Shown: piece after piece, positions 1-13,020 of the stretch
Layout: each line of letters starts with the position of its first letter
How positions within the stretch are numbered: the first letter of the stretch is position 1
Assembly (NCBI GenBank): GCA_006538405.1
Contig: BJKQ01000016.1
Coordinates: forward strand, 248,001-312,000
Source: Hansfordia pulvinata
Taxonomy: Eukaryota; Ascomycota; Sordariomycetes; Xylariales
Reading direction: 5' to 3'
Length of the DNA stretch: 64,000 nucleotides
Translations under genes and position numbers: made by a program
Notes under the pieces: generated by a model
Told to the model about the DNA's origin: nothing
The model's database searches: none
What the model saw: the letters and a program-made list of their open reading frames with translations, nothing else

Positions 1-42
1 CTGTTCGCGCCATCCTCCTCCCACGCCACAACCACCCTGCAG

Positions 43-1225
43 ATGGCAGACGCCCGTGCCCTTCTGCGCGCCCACCGCGCGGAGAACCGCATCTCCCACC
101 CCCACGCTGCTTATTCCGATGCCGGCAAGCTTCTGTGCAAGCTGTGTCACGAGAACATCAAGTCCGAGTCGCTATGGGACGCTCACGTTGCGGGACCCTC
201 GCACCGTGTCAAGCTTCAGGCTCTTCAACAGCCCCAGCAACCCTCACCAGACGAGTCGACCGCCGATGGCCCTGCAGCCTCCAAGACCAAGCGTAAAATG
301 AGCCAAGTCATTGTCGAGGACGATGCCATGACCGACGCCCCCGACAATTCCCACGACGACGGCCCAACAAGCGCTCTAAGACTGGCCCCAATAAGACGCC
401 TCCTCTGCCCGTGCGCCGCACTTCCTCTAACACCCCCCTCCAGGGCGTCGAGATCGCCATCCCCTCACGCCCTGCCACGCCTCTAGCCAGTGCCACCAAC
501 ACGCCCCTGAACCCAATGCCTCCAGGCGGCCCTTCTCCCTTCTTCGCTTTGGCCGACACCTCTGCTGCTGCCCCTCCCGTCCCTGCACAATCGCGCCCCA
601 TATCCACAGAGTCTCTTGGTTCCTCTGCCGCTGCGCCAGCATCGCAAGTATCACAACCCACCTCGGTACCGCGGCCCAATCCCACGTCACAACCGTCCGT
701 AGACGAGGACGAATGGGCCGCTTTCGAGGCCGAGATAGCTACGGCCGAGAACGAAGAAAACCCCGGCTCTGCTCAGGGCAGTGGCTACGTCGACGCCACC
801 ATCTCGGCGCCCGCGCTGACGGCAGCCGAGGCCGCCACCAGGTCCCAAGAAGAGGAGAACGAGCGCCGCAAGCTCCAGGCCGAGTCCGAGTTGGTCGACG
901 AACGCGAAGACGCCCAACGTGCCATGGAGGCTGAATTCGAGGAGATGGAGGAGCTGGAGAACCGGGTGCGCCGGCTGAAGCAGCGCCGCGAGGAGCTGAG
1001 GAAGGGCAGCTTTGCAAACCTCAGGGGCACGCCGTCGGCCGCCGCGGCAGCAGCGTCCCCCCTGCCGAAACAGGGCTGGGAATCAAGGGCCTGGTAAATT
1101 CGGGCAAAGAGAACGCGGCTGCACTGAACGGGGCCCCCTCGGACGCGATAGTGGAGGAGCAAGACGAGGAAGACGACGATGACGACGACGAGGACGACTG
1201 GAACGCGTTCCAGCTACGGCGGTAA
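43..1225 (+). CDS. ZNF830/CCDC16-like zinc-finger, coiled-coil protein (two frame breaks)
   Basis: The family is a nuclear protein linked to pre-mRNA splicing and genome stability. Near the N-terminus there is a U1-type C2H2 finger (C32, C35, H48, H54). A Pro/Ser/Thr-rich middle follows, then a long Glu/Arg coiled coil (about 880-1010) and an acidic tail ending DDWNAFQLRR before TAA at 1223-1225. This finger, coiled-coil and acidic C-terminus order is the usual family layout. The frame breaks twice: at the C run 363-365, and between 1055 and 1075 (C run or G run). One added base at each point restores a continuous protein of about 394 aa in three blocks that all look coding. No splice sites explain the shifts, so I infer missing bases in the assembly rather than a dead gene. 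The start is the first ATG. It is convergent with HIR1. Confidence 0.8.
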
Positions 1226-2007
1226 AAGACCGCGGCCTGCCCGTCGACGAGGCTGTGCTTGCCCAGCGGCATTGGAACCACGTGGAAAATTGGACGCCTC
1301 GACTACCTTCTGCGGCAGGGAGGCGGCTTTTGCAATCACTATGGAGTTGGCTGGTTCGGATTTGGCAAAACGGCAAAGAAAGCCGAGCATGAGGAGAAAC
1401 CCTCGGACTGTGATACTACACGCAGTTGAATACGTTCAGCTTGTACAATATTAATTCCATCGAATCGCGAGACCGGCTCAATGGGCCGCGGCGCACCATC
1501 ACGAGACTCGCGTTCTGACCGCGAACCTTGGGACGCAGACATGCCTCTTCCCCCGCCTGCGTCTGCGTGCTGGAGCCGAGGCACATGCCAGCTATCTTAC
1601 GGTGATTGATTAGAAAGAGCCTCGTCTGTGTGTACTGCTTATGCGGGCGTGTATAGTGATCTCGGCAGTTTCGTGAACGTCCGATAGGCTGGCTGTTCTC
1701 TGTACTCATGCCATCTGGCACAAACGGTTGCCTTAGTGTTGCACATGGAGTGGGCCAACGGGCCGGTTTCACTAAACGCAGTGGGCGAAATAAGCACCGG
1801 GGCCTTCGCTTTCCAGCAGCATGGTCTTTGAAACGGCAGCGCACGTGATGACGGCATTTAGCATCACTAAAGTCAAGAGTTGGCGGCGGCCAGCGAAGCC
1901 GAGGCGCCTCAAAATGCTTGTCCCCTACGTACACGGGCTCTGCCAATACGCCCTCTCTACCAAACGCCCAGTACGCCAAACGTGCCCCTATCTCGTGACG
2001 CATGCTC
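1226..2007. other. Convergent intergenic region
   Basis: This holds the 3' ends of the zinc-finger gene (+) and HIR1 (-). Small open frames exist on both strands, but none has a recognisable domain or convincing codon use. No repeat was seen. Confidence 0.6.
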
Positions 2008-5000
2008 CTAAGATTCCACTACCATTGCATCTTCGGCTTCGTCGTCATCCAATGTCAAGTCAAGAACGCGAGCGTATTGTACAGTGAGCCGCTGAAGCTC
2101 GCGGAATTTACCTGTCTCGGTGTTAATGGTGTGAACTGGGCAAAGTGATGAGGCATGTGGCTGCACAAAACAGCCACTCGAGATAGGAGGCTCGAAAACT
2201 CACCAAGAATCATTACCACCCCCTTGAGGAGTTCCTTGCGGTCCCATCCACATATCATGTCTCCTTTGCTGAACCAGCCTTTAGCATCAGACGGGCCGTC
2301 TCCGTCCTTGTCTTGCAAGATGCCGCCCAGAATGTTGTTGAGCAGTTCTTCCACCTTGCCTCGGAGGCCTTCTGCGCCTATTCGTTTGGCATACATGAAG
2401 AGGTAGAGACGGAGTTCCTCCTTGGAGCCGAGCGTCAATGCGCCAGCAATACGATTCTCGAGGTGAGCAATGCTGACCGAGGATTCGAAAGTCTCGAACC
2501 CGTCCTTGGACAGCAGAGCCTTGATGATACGCTGCAAGGTGTACGCCCGCCCCTTGAGCAGGAACTCGTTGGTTGTATGCCGCTCGAGAAATGGAATGAT
2601 GCCAGCAGCCACTGTGACCTCCTCGTCAGCCTTTTGGTCCTTGGCTGGCGTGGATCCGACGGCAGTGGACTGGAGAGCGCCCAGAGACGAGTCGTTACTG
2701 TTCCAATACTGGCTTCCCACGGCCCACCATGATTCAGAGAGACGTTGCCACGCGAACATGCTGGGGTTGTAGTAATAGCCGTCCCCATTGGTGAGCGTCA
2801 CGATAATGTGTCCGTTCGAATTGAGATGAGCAGATGTGACGCCGGGGGCAGACATCGCCCCGTGCGGCTGCAGGGAGCTGACTGCGATTTCGAGAATGGG
2901 GCCGAGTGACACGGGAGGATGGGGCGACGAGAGAGTGCTTATGTTCCAGACATAGCACATGCCCACGGCGCTGATGCACAGGAGCCAGTTTCCTCGGCAC
3001 TCGAGAACCACAGGCTGTGACTCGAGCATCAAGGCATTCATGAGACGCCTGCCGGCGGGAGTCCACGTATACAGGGTCCCGTCTTCGCACGCCGCGGCCC
3101 AGAACTTCTTGTTCCCTGTGACGAGTAAGACAGCCCGAGGGAGATAGTCTTGCCAAAGTAAGGTGCCTCGTTTCGTAGCCATGATCTGAGAGGGGTCGCG
3201 GATGGTTGCGGAGTTCTTGGCCTCTAGAATGGTGTTCTCGGGCAGTTTCGAAGCTTCATCCAGGTTGGTCTCGTCGAGTAGCACTCCCCTTTCCAGAGGC
3301 CGCAAAATATGACTCCTGACCTTGGGTACAGCAAGTCTGACCTGAGAGAGGGCAATAGATGGGTTGAGAACTGCAGGGCGAAGAAATTCTGGCGTGGGCA
3401 CGACGCCTTGCTTCGACGCTTCCAGCGAAGCCGCTTCGAGGCCTTCGGTGCCATTTCTCTGAATGACTCTCGGCCCAGAAGCCGCTCGCTTGGAAGACTG
3501 CTCTTCATCATCCTCTGCTTCAGTAACCACGGCCTTCCTCTTGTTGCCCAGCAGCATGGCCGCAAGGCCACCCTCAGGAAGGCCGTCGTAGGGTTTGGAT
3601 AGATCCAGGATCGTCTGAGGTGTGTCGTTCTGGGCTGTGCCTTTGGACGCACTCGCGCCCACGAGCTGGGTTTGCGGCAGCGAGGACTGGCCAGTGCCAG
3701 ACGAGGAAATGAGCATTGGCGCAACTCTCTTCTTCCCGTCTCTGCCTACCGTCACTCTGGATTTCAGTTCCGTGACCCGCTGAGCGCCCTTGTCTTCTGT
3801 CGAAGGGGTTGCCGCATCCTTATCCTTCTCTTTGTCCTTGTCAGCGTCGGCCTCCTTGTCAGCTTCGGCTGCCCTACCCTCAGTTTTGTCCTTAGACCCG
3901 TCGGCCCCTGCCGCGGCATCTTCAGTGGATTGAGGGGTAGTCCCATTCTTGGCGCCGTTCGTGGCCGAGCCTTCTTTGGGAATGGGCTGGTAGTCACCCA
4001 TCAAGGCACCCATCCTGGACTCGGCACCTTTCCGCTCGCCTTCTTTGCTTTGGTTCTCGAGATGCAGCCCATCCACGTCTTCGGCAATGCCCATAGCTTT
4101 CCGCGACGCGCCGTACTTCGAAAGTGCCTTGTCCGTTTCTTCCAGGTTGGCAACCCACCCCAGCTCTCCTGTGTCGAATCGAACAGACACGATGCCACCG
4201 TCCAGACTTGCAGCAAACAAGGTTTGCCCATCGGGAGTCCAAGCCAGGTCAGAGACCGATTTACCAGCAATATCTTGGACAATGGTGACAGGCCGAGAAG
4301 AGTTGGTGTTCCAGATACTCAAGGTCTTGTCTTGGCCAGCAGATGCAATGACAGTGACCAGGTCACCGCCAGAGGCCTGCCCGTTGGTAGCACCGTTCTC
4401 CAGAGGTTTTTTTGTGTGGAATAACCGGGGAGAGAACATGCAAACCTCTGTGGGAGCCTCGTGGCCGATCAGATTGATTTCGCTGGCCCACTGTGACCGG
4501 TCAATGATGGCCACGGAACTGACGGGGCCATTGACTGCATTGGCAGCTGCTATGTGGTTGCCGTCGGGGGACCACGAGCATCTCCGGAAGTAGGTCGTCA
4601 ACGGAGACGACTTGAAGGGGGCATTTATGGTGGTTTCCAGCTGGAAGTTGTTGACCATATCGTGCTGCGTGGCGTTGGGAGCGGGGGAGGTGAATCGAAA
4701 GATCTTGATGGTGCGATCATCGCTGGAGGTGGCGAAGAACTTGTTGGCAGGATCGAACGTGATACCCTTGACATGACTGTGGTGGACGGACAGGGTCTTG
4801 AGTTTGTCGAAGGTGTGGCCGGACCAAACAACAATCTTGGAGTCGAGGCCGACGGAGACCAGTATGGAGCCGTCGTAAGACCAAGCCAGATCCTGCACAT
4901 CGCTGTCATGTCCGATCAAACGCCGGGTCGTCTTCCAGTTCTCGACGGGGGGTGGCTCGTTTGTTCCGAAAGTGGCGACAGTCGGGGGGCCCTTTTCGAG

Positions 5001-5494
5001 TTGGTAAATGCAGATGATCTTGTCGTCGGCGCCCGATGCGAGGTAGCGGCCATTGGGAGAGAAGCGGACGGAATGGATAGTGCCGAGGTGGTGGCTCATG
5101 TGGCACAGCTGTCGGGGTTCCTTGGAGGAAGGGTCGTGCGAGCTCCAGATGGACTCGGTTGACCACACACGAACGTGGCCGTCTGCTCCAGTCAGTCGTC
5201 TGGGGCGTAGGTAGGCGGAGATGAGCTCTGCGATTAGGCATTTTGAACTTACCACCGCCGGCAGTCGCAAGTCTCTTGCCATCGGGGAGACATGGCAGCT
5301 GTAGACCTCGAAGTCCTTGTGTTCGCCTATCATCCGGCTGTGTTAGCAACTGGAGCATCTAGAGGCCGCGGGCTCGTGAGGTCGAAGTAATGCGACGAGG
5401 GAGTCGAGCCAAGCTGCGGCGCACGCGGAGTGGGCGTTTGAAGGGGACGTCGCATACCCTTATGGCTCAGCCATGCTGGCTTAGTGATGCGCAT
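2008..5494 (-). CDS. hir1: HIR1, histone transcription regulator / HIRA-type histone H3-H4 chaperone subunit
   Basis: Proposed exons on the minus strand are 5494-5458, 5326-5253, 5182-2204 and 2111-2008, giving about 1064 aa. Exon 1 encodes MRITKPAWLSHKG; an intron with branch GCTAAC and TAG acceptor leads to EHKDFEVYSCHVSP. WD40 repeats fill the N-terminal third (GDGHVRVWSTE, then several GH..W repeats). Next comes a Lys/Asp/Glu-rich linker, a B-domain-like segment (VTVGRDGKKRVAPMLIS, the Asf1-binding region in HIRA), and the C-terminal Hira domain (WAAACEDGTLYTWTPAGRR onward). The last intron (2112-2203) is needed to reach the C-terminus DDDEAEDAMVVES. The G run 5284-5287 is one base short: without correction, HVSPDGKRLATAGG is split between two frames. 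The HIR/HIRA complex deposits H3-H4 independently of replication and represses histone genes. Confidence 0.93.
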
Positions 5495-7438
5495 TGTGTC
5501 CAGAGGGGGACTAGGGACTCCATGCGCATCTCGTCATGGGCACCGGAGCGATTGTGGCCTGGGGCGGCGAAGGCGATGGCAAGGCGTTGATGGAGCGGTG
5601 CTGAGGCCGGACGGTGAGATGAGGCGCGTTGGAAGCAATTGAATGACACAGCACAAGTCGCGACGGGACGCGGGCGGCTCGCCAGTTCAGGTACAGCCGG
5701 AGGACCTCATGCGGCCAGTGAGAGGAGTAGGGGGACATCGGCTGGGCGCATAGACCAGCCTGCCTTCGGTGTACCGGGCATGACTTGCCCGGCCCTAAAT
5801 GTTACAGTACGAGTACTTGGCTCTGCGTCCAAGGATGTGCTGCACCAATCGTCGAATACTCGTACAGACCCGAATTGGGACAAGCGCTGCTCTCCACAAG
5901 GCGGGCTTCTGGATTCTGGTGCCTGACCGCACGAGTACGAGTACATCACCCTACAGTAGCTGCACAAGAAGCGATACCTCACCTTCTTAGCTGTCAAAGT
6001 CAAAGGTTGCATCCATTAATTCGAGCATCTGACTGCAGTTAACTTACAGAGTAAAGGCTCGCCCCTTTAAAAACGCTCTCGCAAGGACCTGACTTGCTCA
6101 TGAGATTACGAGTGCAATTCAGGGCCATTGGTGAGTTCATAAACACAGGCATTGTACGACTCGGTTGCAGCGACGCAATAGAGCTTTTCAGGGTGGTGGT
6201 AAAGAACGCAAGCTGGGGGCTTTGAATAAGTCGATAATATGCCTGGATGGTAAGACGCCATCCATAGAACCACCGTCTGATCAGTATACAGCAGTCGGGA
6301 CCGTACTCGCATGCTGTCGACTTATTATCCCGTTATTCCTAGAGAATCAGCCCGAGCTTGCTTGACGTTGTCTAGGGTAGATGATTGTTTACTCATGCAA
6401 AGGCTGGAATATTTTCGCCAAAGAGGCTTGTAATCCGGCTCTTCAGTTGAAACATAACCGTAATATGATAATAAAAAACCCGGAATGGCCAATCGATATT
6501 CTGATCTCATACGGCTTGTCCGTTGAATCAAGCTGCGGTCACATGGAAGTGTTCCTGCAGTGTTCGCAGTAGTCTGCAAGATCATCAGGTGCTTCTAGCG
6601 AGAGGTGGGTGGATGCGAGTACGAGTGCCCTGACGTTTATAGATACCTACTTGTACCTAGGCCCCATGATGTCGCGGGGGATACTGATGCCGGCTATCCT
6701 CACTGTAGTGGTTCCCCCATTGCCTGATCAACGGCTGTTTGCAAGTACCTCTACGTACCTCACCTCACATGCTCGCCTGCGGTCAGATTGCGACCAGCTC
6801 CCGCTCCCGTCCCGTTCTCGATGCAGCGTCGTACCGAGTACTGGTACTGGAACGCGTACGAGTGCGCCGCCGTTCCCTCGTCCGCCCATCAATCCCAGCC
6901 CGACCGCAGCCGGGTTGCACTTTGCAACTCCTGCCTCCTGCTTCACTCCACGATCCGGCCGGTACCCGACTTCACCCATCCGACCTCGACCTCCCGTGCA
7001 CGCCTGCTCACCCGTCGGCCCCGACTGCTGCCTCGAGCCACCCGTCATCGCTCGCCGGCCTCGACACGACCCGACTGCCCGGGCCCATGCGCACCGGCTC
7101 GTGCCCATGCCCAGCGCCCGCTTGTAACTCGTGCCAGGCGCGGCCCGGCCGACATCACGATCCTTACCAGTCTTTCCTACTCGTCGACAGTCCCATGATT
7201 CCGCGCTTCTAGCTGGCGGAACGGCCCAGTCGTCTGTCAAAACACAGCTCAGCTCAGCGCCGCCGCATTCGGCCCCTTCAGCGACTTAATCACCACCACC
7301 GGCGGTTCTGCCTCCACAGCGTTATTTCCACGGCTCTATTGGGGCCCACGGCTTCTTCAGCTTCGATACCGCATGACCGATTTCCAATCCCGAATACATA
7401 TCCCACTATTGAAATTATCCGCGGCACCGTAGTATACG
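5495..7438. other. Divergent intergenic/promoter region between HIR1 and the Ego1-like gene
   Basis: About 1.9 kb shared by two outward-facing genes. It contains exact TACGAGTA octamers (either strand) at 5808-5815, 5857-5864 and 5936-5943, plus tacctacttgtacctagg-like sequence near 6645. No gene can be supported; the open frames at 6.6-7.2 kb are pyrimidine-rich and look like chance. Confidence 0.5.
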
Positions 7439-8055
7439 ATGGGTGTCTGCGCTTCTTGCATCGGCCAGCGGCGCTCTGACTCGACTGACGAGGTACGACT
7501 CCTCAGTGCCCCAGGGATCCGCCGACACGACTGGCACGGCCGTTGACATGTGCTCCTAGGACGAGGTTTCGCGTCTTCTCGGCGACAGCGACCTGCAATA
7601 TGGCAGCTTTGGCGAGCAGTCCATGAACGCGCAGGCCGACCCGCTTGAGTCGCAGCGGGAAGACGAGGCCCTATCAAGGGTCGTTGCCCGCACATCCAAG
7701 TACGTGTGCCCCTCGCGCTCGGCGCATCCGGCCCCTGTTCCTGCGCGCGACGACGCTGACTCTCATGCGCAGCAATCTGGTCGACGTCTTCGAGGTGGCG
7801 CCTCAGGAACCGCACCAGCCCCACCCGGCCATGCTCTCGGGTCAGAACCTGCGCATGGCCCGCTACCAGCAGATTCTCTCCAAACTGTCTCCCGATGACG
7901 GTGCCGACCCCGCGGACGTAGGCCACGACCCCTCCGAATGGGCCCCCAGCGAGGACGAGGCCTTTGAGCTGCATGGCGGCCACCCTGGCATCCGCGAAGG
8001 TTCGGGCGAGCCTCTTGTGGGGACATTTGCCGACGCCCCAAGCGCAGCAGCATGA
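7439..8055 (+). CDS. Ego1/Meh1-LAMTOR1-like lipid-anchored vacuolar adaptor
   Basis: Three exons, 7439-7492, 7560-7699 and 7773-8055, give 158 aa. The introns are 67 and 73 nt (GTACGA..TAG, GTACGT..CAG) and all phases fit. The protein opens MGVCASCIGQRRSDSTDE: Gly2 suits N-myristoylation and Cys4/Cys7 suit palmitoylation, as in Ego1 and LAMTOR1. EVSRLLGDSDLQYGSFGEQ follows, then the helical block DVFEVAPQ and AMLSGQNLRMARYQQILS. In the family this protein anchors the EGO/Ragulator scaffold and Rag GTPases on the vacuole for TORC1 signalling by amino acids. Function is inferred from this layout; I could not do an alignment. The long frame starting at 7645 reads through intron 2 and is not the protein. 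Confidence 0.8.
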
Positions 8056-9868
8056 GCGATGAGACAACGCATGACGATACGGTAACGGTGCGCACGCACA
8101 ACCTCTTTGCGGCATCGGGCATGGCAGGCGGCGCCCTAGTTGGCCGACCTTGCCCTTTTATACGCACACACACACACACACACACACCCCTCCGGGCACC
8201 AAGATGCTGTCCGGAGACACAATCGTCTCCATTCGGCGCCCGGGAAGCGCAAGACCAGGCCCAGTCCCTAATGCAGCTACCTGCATTCGTCTCAAGGATA
8301 ATATGGGGTTCTGCAGCGCGAGCAGCTAAGTCCTGGAGCAAACCCTTCTTCTAGTAAATCAAAATAATTACGTCCAGGCCTGTCGCGTTTGGCCCCAAAC
8401 AGTGAATCCTTTCCCCTCCCCCGGGCCCGCCCCTCTGGTCTCGTGTTTCCAGTCCAGCTCAAACCGCGGGGCGGCGGGTATGCACTGCCCACTCACTCGC
8501 AGTGCTCGGGTCTCGAAGATTTCAAGACGGATCGCTCCAAAGTCCACCATTATGATCAGCTGACCGTTCTGTAACGTGTTTGTAGATGGCTGGCTGCGCG
8601 ATAGCAAGCGGCGCGGCGCCCCCTCGTACGGCGCCCCCCAGGGTCCAGACGGAGATGGGGTGGCGGGGCCTTCGGTGGCTCTGCTTTGCCTTGCTTGCTG
8701 CGACCACGAGGAGGGATGGCGATGATATCACCGGTTTGCCGTTGTCCCATTTTACCTTTCGGCAATTTTTCTGCAGCAGAACTGTGCGTCAGACCCATGC
8801 CAACCACTCAGCGTGCACCACCCACTCCCTCCAGGTAGGGTCCGCCCCATCTACTTGCCTGCCTCATCCACTTGGCCGCCACTCGACTGTCCGATTCTTC
8901 ATTGATTAAGCCCTCAGTGGGCTGGCCGCCATAATACCCGCAAAGCTCCGGTCGCCCACGTACGAGTACGTAACCCCTCTTCTCTCGACAGCCCCGGCCA
9001 AGTGCTCGTCTCAGAGCAGCGAAGGGCGCGCTTGGTCACCGCCCCTCTGCGGCCCAGCCCTCTTCGTCTCTGCCCGGCTAGGGTCTTCTGGAAGCCCATG
9101 GCGCCAGTCGCCAGGCGTGCGAGCCGCCTTCTCCAGTCAACCGAGTCCCCTTCTCACCCCCCCCCCCCCCCCCGGGCCTCTACACAAATACAGGACTTGC
9201 AAGGGATTGCGCTTGACAGGGACTGCCCATGTGCGCGTGTGCCAGGCCCGCGGCTCTTGGCGCGAAAAGGGACGGGCCGTCAGGGCCGAGGCGGCGCAGA
9301 CTTCGCCACTGTGGGAACAGCTTGAAGGCGGGAAAAAAAAAAGTTGGGTCATTCTCGTGGCTAATAAGCAGACATCCAAAACCGCCTTGCTGTAGGCCAG
9401 GTATGTGTGTGTGTCTGTGTGTCTGTGTGTCCGTGTCCGTGTGTGTGTCCGTGTGTGTCTGTGTATCCATGTGCGCCGATAAACCGAGGGAAGATCCAGA
9501 GGAACAAGAACAAGCACAAAGAAGAATCCATACAAAAGAACGACGTCCAAGAACGAGAAGCCAGCCGATTTCCGCCGCCCATTGTCCCCCAGTAGTAAAC
9601 AAACACAGCAAAACAACCCATATTGCCCCCTCGCGAGGTGCCCCATGGTATCCCATCTTGCTCCTCTTTTTCGCCTTTGACACTTCGACACACACCAAGG
9701 GGCACCTGTTCTCAGCGATTCGAGAGACCCACTGCCCTCGATCGGCCGCTCCCTCCCTCCCTCTTTCCCTCTCTCTCTCGCCCCCTCCTCATAACCGCCC
9801 GCCCTGTCCCCTCTCTGGGGGAAAACTCGAGCCCGGGCTCTGAGCCTGTCGGATGGGGCCGGCTTTGT
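8056..9868. repeat. Convergent intergenic region with microsatellites and a C17 tract
   Basis: It holds a (CA)n run at about 8165-8187, a C17 tract at 9157-9173, an A10 run near 9336, and an imperfect GT/GTCT repeat at about 9402-9470. One TACGAGTA lies at 8961-8968. The 204-aa frame at 9229-9843 is made largely of these repeats and is rejected as a gene. Confidence 0.6.
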
Positions 9869-10201
9869 CTAGGCCGTCGAGAAGACCCTGAGGTCGTGCT
9901 GCTCCTGCATGTCCTCGATGGCCCTGGCGATGATGGCCATCTCCTCCTGCGCCCTCTCGATGGACGCATTGCGGTCCGTCTGGCGCGACCACCGGACCAC
10001 GTCGCTCTGGTGCTTGGCCCATTTCCGCTGCTTCTTCTCGATGTCCTTGCAGATCTTGCATGTGTCGGCCCTCTGCTCCGTGTCATAGACCAGCTTCAGC
10101 CCGCACGTCTCCCCCGTGCGGTACTCCTTGGGGCACTGCTGTCGGAAGTGGCTCCATCTCCAAAATCCACACGTCCATCGGATCTGGTCAAAGTAGCACA
10201 T
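9869..10201 (-). CDS. Small conserved ascomycete Cys-rich protein of unknown function
   Basis: A 110-aa single-exon frame starting MCYFDQIRWTCGFWRW. Six cysteines (C2, C11, C23, C33, C48, C51) fill the first half, including a CKIC pair that could help bind a metal. The second half is charged and helical (EKKQRKWAKHQSDVVRW, ERAQEEMAIIARAIEDMQ) and suggests a coiled coil. I recognise the MCYFDQ..W.CG.W.W opening from hypothetical proteins widespread in filamentous ascomycetes, none with a known role. No signal peptide or membrane segment is seen, so it is probably cytoplasmic or nuclear. The frame stays open upstream to about 10693, but that part is low complexity and looks untranslated, so I chose the conserved Met. 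Confidence 0.75.
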   Translation of the reverse strand: MCYFDQIRWTCGFWRWSHFRQQCPKEYRTGETCGLKLVYDTEQRADTCKICKDIEKKQRKWAKHQSDVVRWSRQTDRNASIERAQEEMAIIARAIEDMQEQHDLRVFSTA

Positions 10202-13020
10202 GGTGTCGCGTCGCCCACCGCGGACTCTGTGGGAGGAGGATGCCGACGGGGAGGGAGAAAGGGAGATAGATGGGTGACCTGCTGCCGTCGGAACCCAGTC
10301 AGTCTTGGGGCCCAGTACCGGCCACGCATATGCAGCAGACGCGCGCACACATACACAAGCGCCCACACGCGCCCACGCGCGCCCACCAACACGTCGTCGC
10401 CCTTCCTCGTACCCAAAAGCAGCCCCCGTCGTCCCACCGCCGTGCTGCGCTGCCCTACAACAGGGACGGGAACACTCACCTCTCGCGTCTTCAGAAGCTG
10501 TTTGGTCGCCTGACAGCGGGCCGGAGATTGCCGGGATCCCGGCGGGCCTTTCTCTTCGTATCGGATCAACTCCCCTCTTCGGAAAGCTTGTCCTGGCTGA
10601 TAACAACCACGTCGACGCAGTCGGGCGTGGCTCAGTGTTGGGGTTGCGTCGCAATCGAGTTGAACTGACACACAGACACAGATATAGACACACGAACGAG
10701 TCGCGCGTGCTCTCTCTCGCTCTCTTTCTCTCTCTCTTTGTCGTTGCTCTCTTTTGACCTTTCTCTTTCTTGCTCTCTCCTTTTTTTCTTACGACGCTCC
10801 GAATAGTCCAAGGAGCACCCGAGAAGGAGGCGGAGATGACACCTACTTATACACACCACGAAAAGGGAGAGGGAGGGGGGTGCCGCCCAACACCAACAAC
10901 AGCCACCACAGAGATGCCCATCAGCACGGTTGTTATTCCCACCCTGCCCTGCACGCACGTATTTCCGCGAACCGACGCCTCCCCTCCCCTCCCTCCCCTC
11001 CCCTCCACACGACAGAATCTGGCATGTAGGCACGTATGTGTGTGTGTATGTAGGTATGTATGTGCGCCGCAGAAGCACGTGCAGCTTGTATGAGGTACGC
11101 AGGCTTCGGCACATGTCTCTGGTACATGGGCCTATCGGTAACAACATGTTCCTCGCTGGGCCGGCGGGCTGGCCTGACGGGGGTGGGCTTGATGGGCCAC
11201 CCACCCCCGGCCCCCTCTCCGGCCCCCCTCGCGCCGGCTTTCTCTCGGGCAGCCAAGGCAGCCTGTAGTGCTGTCCGTCCCTCCAGATATCACAGACCGC
11301 AGCGCGGCCCAAGAGCACATTGGTCGACTGAACAGCACGCGGGTGCCGCAGGTCCCTTGAGGAGGAGACCTCAGGGCCCCGGGGCCCCGTCCTGTGCGGC
11401 CACTCCCCAGCAGCCAGAAGGCCTTCAAGGGGGAGAGGAGGGGGGGGGGGGGGGGGGCGCATGCCTGATCCGCATACATGTATTTCGTGTCCGCCTAACC
11501 ATGGCCCGTCCGTCGCTTGCCTGAGCGCCACGTTTACAGGCACCCTTTTTTTTTCTTGTCTTTCCATCCTCCTCACCCCTGGCCTGCCCCGAGCTTGCTG
11601 CCCTTTCCCCCCGCCCCCACATCAGAATGCTGATAGGGGCCTTCCATCTCGTCGTCGTACTTTATAGCGGGGGTTGGGAAAACCTGAAGCTGCGCGAGAA
11701 GTGCGCCGCTTCGGCCCTCTATCCAACTCGGAGTGTGTTCGCCAGCAGTGCAACAGCGAAGGCGGCCTGATGGATCAACCCCCCTCCCCCATCAGGTAGT
11801 CGTCGTCCCCATCCCCCTGTCCCGTTGGGCCGAACACTGACACCGCATGTCTTCGCCCCCCCCCTCCTCTTCTCTCGAACTCATGTTCTTCGCTGTCAGA
11901 GATCTGCCTTGCCCTGCCCTGTGACGGCCCCGCTGTGCCCTGCCCAGCTCTCCTGCCCCCCGGCAATATCGTGCTTTGCCGTACCATCGCGTTGCCCCCC
12001 CCCGGCAGTCCCCATCCCCAAGCTCCCCGTACGATGCGGCACAAGCCCGGGCCTCGCCCTCGCAGGACCCTTACGGCGCGGTCCCTCCTCGCCGGACCGC
12101 TGCCTCTGCTTCTGTCTATCCACGATCCATGTACACCTACTCCGTACCTGTCCTCCGCCCGTCTCCCGGGCGCTCTCTCTCTCTCTCGCTTCACCCCCTT
12201 AGCAAGATACCCGTCCCCACCGGCCCTAGCGCATGCCTCATGCGCCTGCAGGGCCACTTGGCTTGCCGCGGCTCGGCCCTTGATCCCCCCTTTTCTTTTT
12301 GTCCGTCCTGTCCTCCCCCCCCCCCCCTTTGGACGCCTTCAACGCGACAAACTCCATCGAAAACCCAGAGTCGCTAGCCGCAGGACGTTGACATCACTGG
12401 ACCGTGGCGCCGCGCCGACCAGACACCACAGCCACCGCTACCACCTCACCTCCCGTTGCCTTACCGGACCCGGACTCGATCCCGGATGTTGACTCGGCTT
12501 GTACATCCCCCCCATCTCTGGCGCCACTCGCTACTTTTGGCGTTGTCTATCTCTCTACTTATTCCCACGCGCGTCCTGCACTTCCCACTCATGCCATGTC
12601 CGAACTTGAGCGTCCGAAAAATACAAGGACCACAAGTGACTTGCCCTTGTGTCTTTTTGGCTGGTGTGCTACCATCCGACCCAGACTGGTCCCATATTTG
12701 CGTTGTGCAACACTGGTAGCGCTAGGCAATGAGGCTGAGCCCGGCACAGCACGTTGGCGAAACCGGAGTCGCCCTGCCGCGGAGGCCCCAATAACTCGCA
12801 AGGACCGTCAGGACTCTGGGTTCCCTTCTCTCTCACCGACTTTGCATTTTCCTCCCGCTGCACTCGCCGGGCTCTTTCCCCCGTCTTGTGTTGGGCTTAT
12901 GGGTGATGTCTTGATTCGCTCGCGGTCTGTGCCTCATTCCGTCATATGTTGCTCTCCGGCCGCTTGAGCTATGGCGGCGTAGAGCGTGGGAGGAATCAGG
13001 ATGGCGCAAGGGGGGAAACT
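10202..13020. other. Gene-poor tract, pyrimidine-rich with G18 and C13 runs
   Basis: The part next to the small Cys-rich gene is CACGCGCCCA-type repeat at 10340-10400 and CT-rich sequence at 10700-10790, probably its 5' flank. A G18 run lies at 11440-11457 and a C13 run at 12315-12327. Long frames on both strands are simple-sequence artefacts. The one stretch with protein-like composition is about 12018-12140 (+), reading SSPYDAAQARASPSQDPYG and ending at a GTACCT donor-like site, but I could not join it to other exons. Confidence 0.45.

Noticed and set aside
9229..9843. A 204-aa frame on the plus strand
   Set aside because: It translates C17, GT and CT repeats, and has no domain or codon-bias support.
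10632..11576. A 314-aa frame on the minus strand
   Set aside because: Composed of CT/GA and CCCTCC repeats; the Lys/Arg/Glu run is simple-sequence translation.
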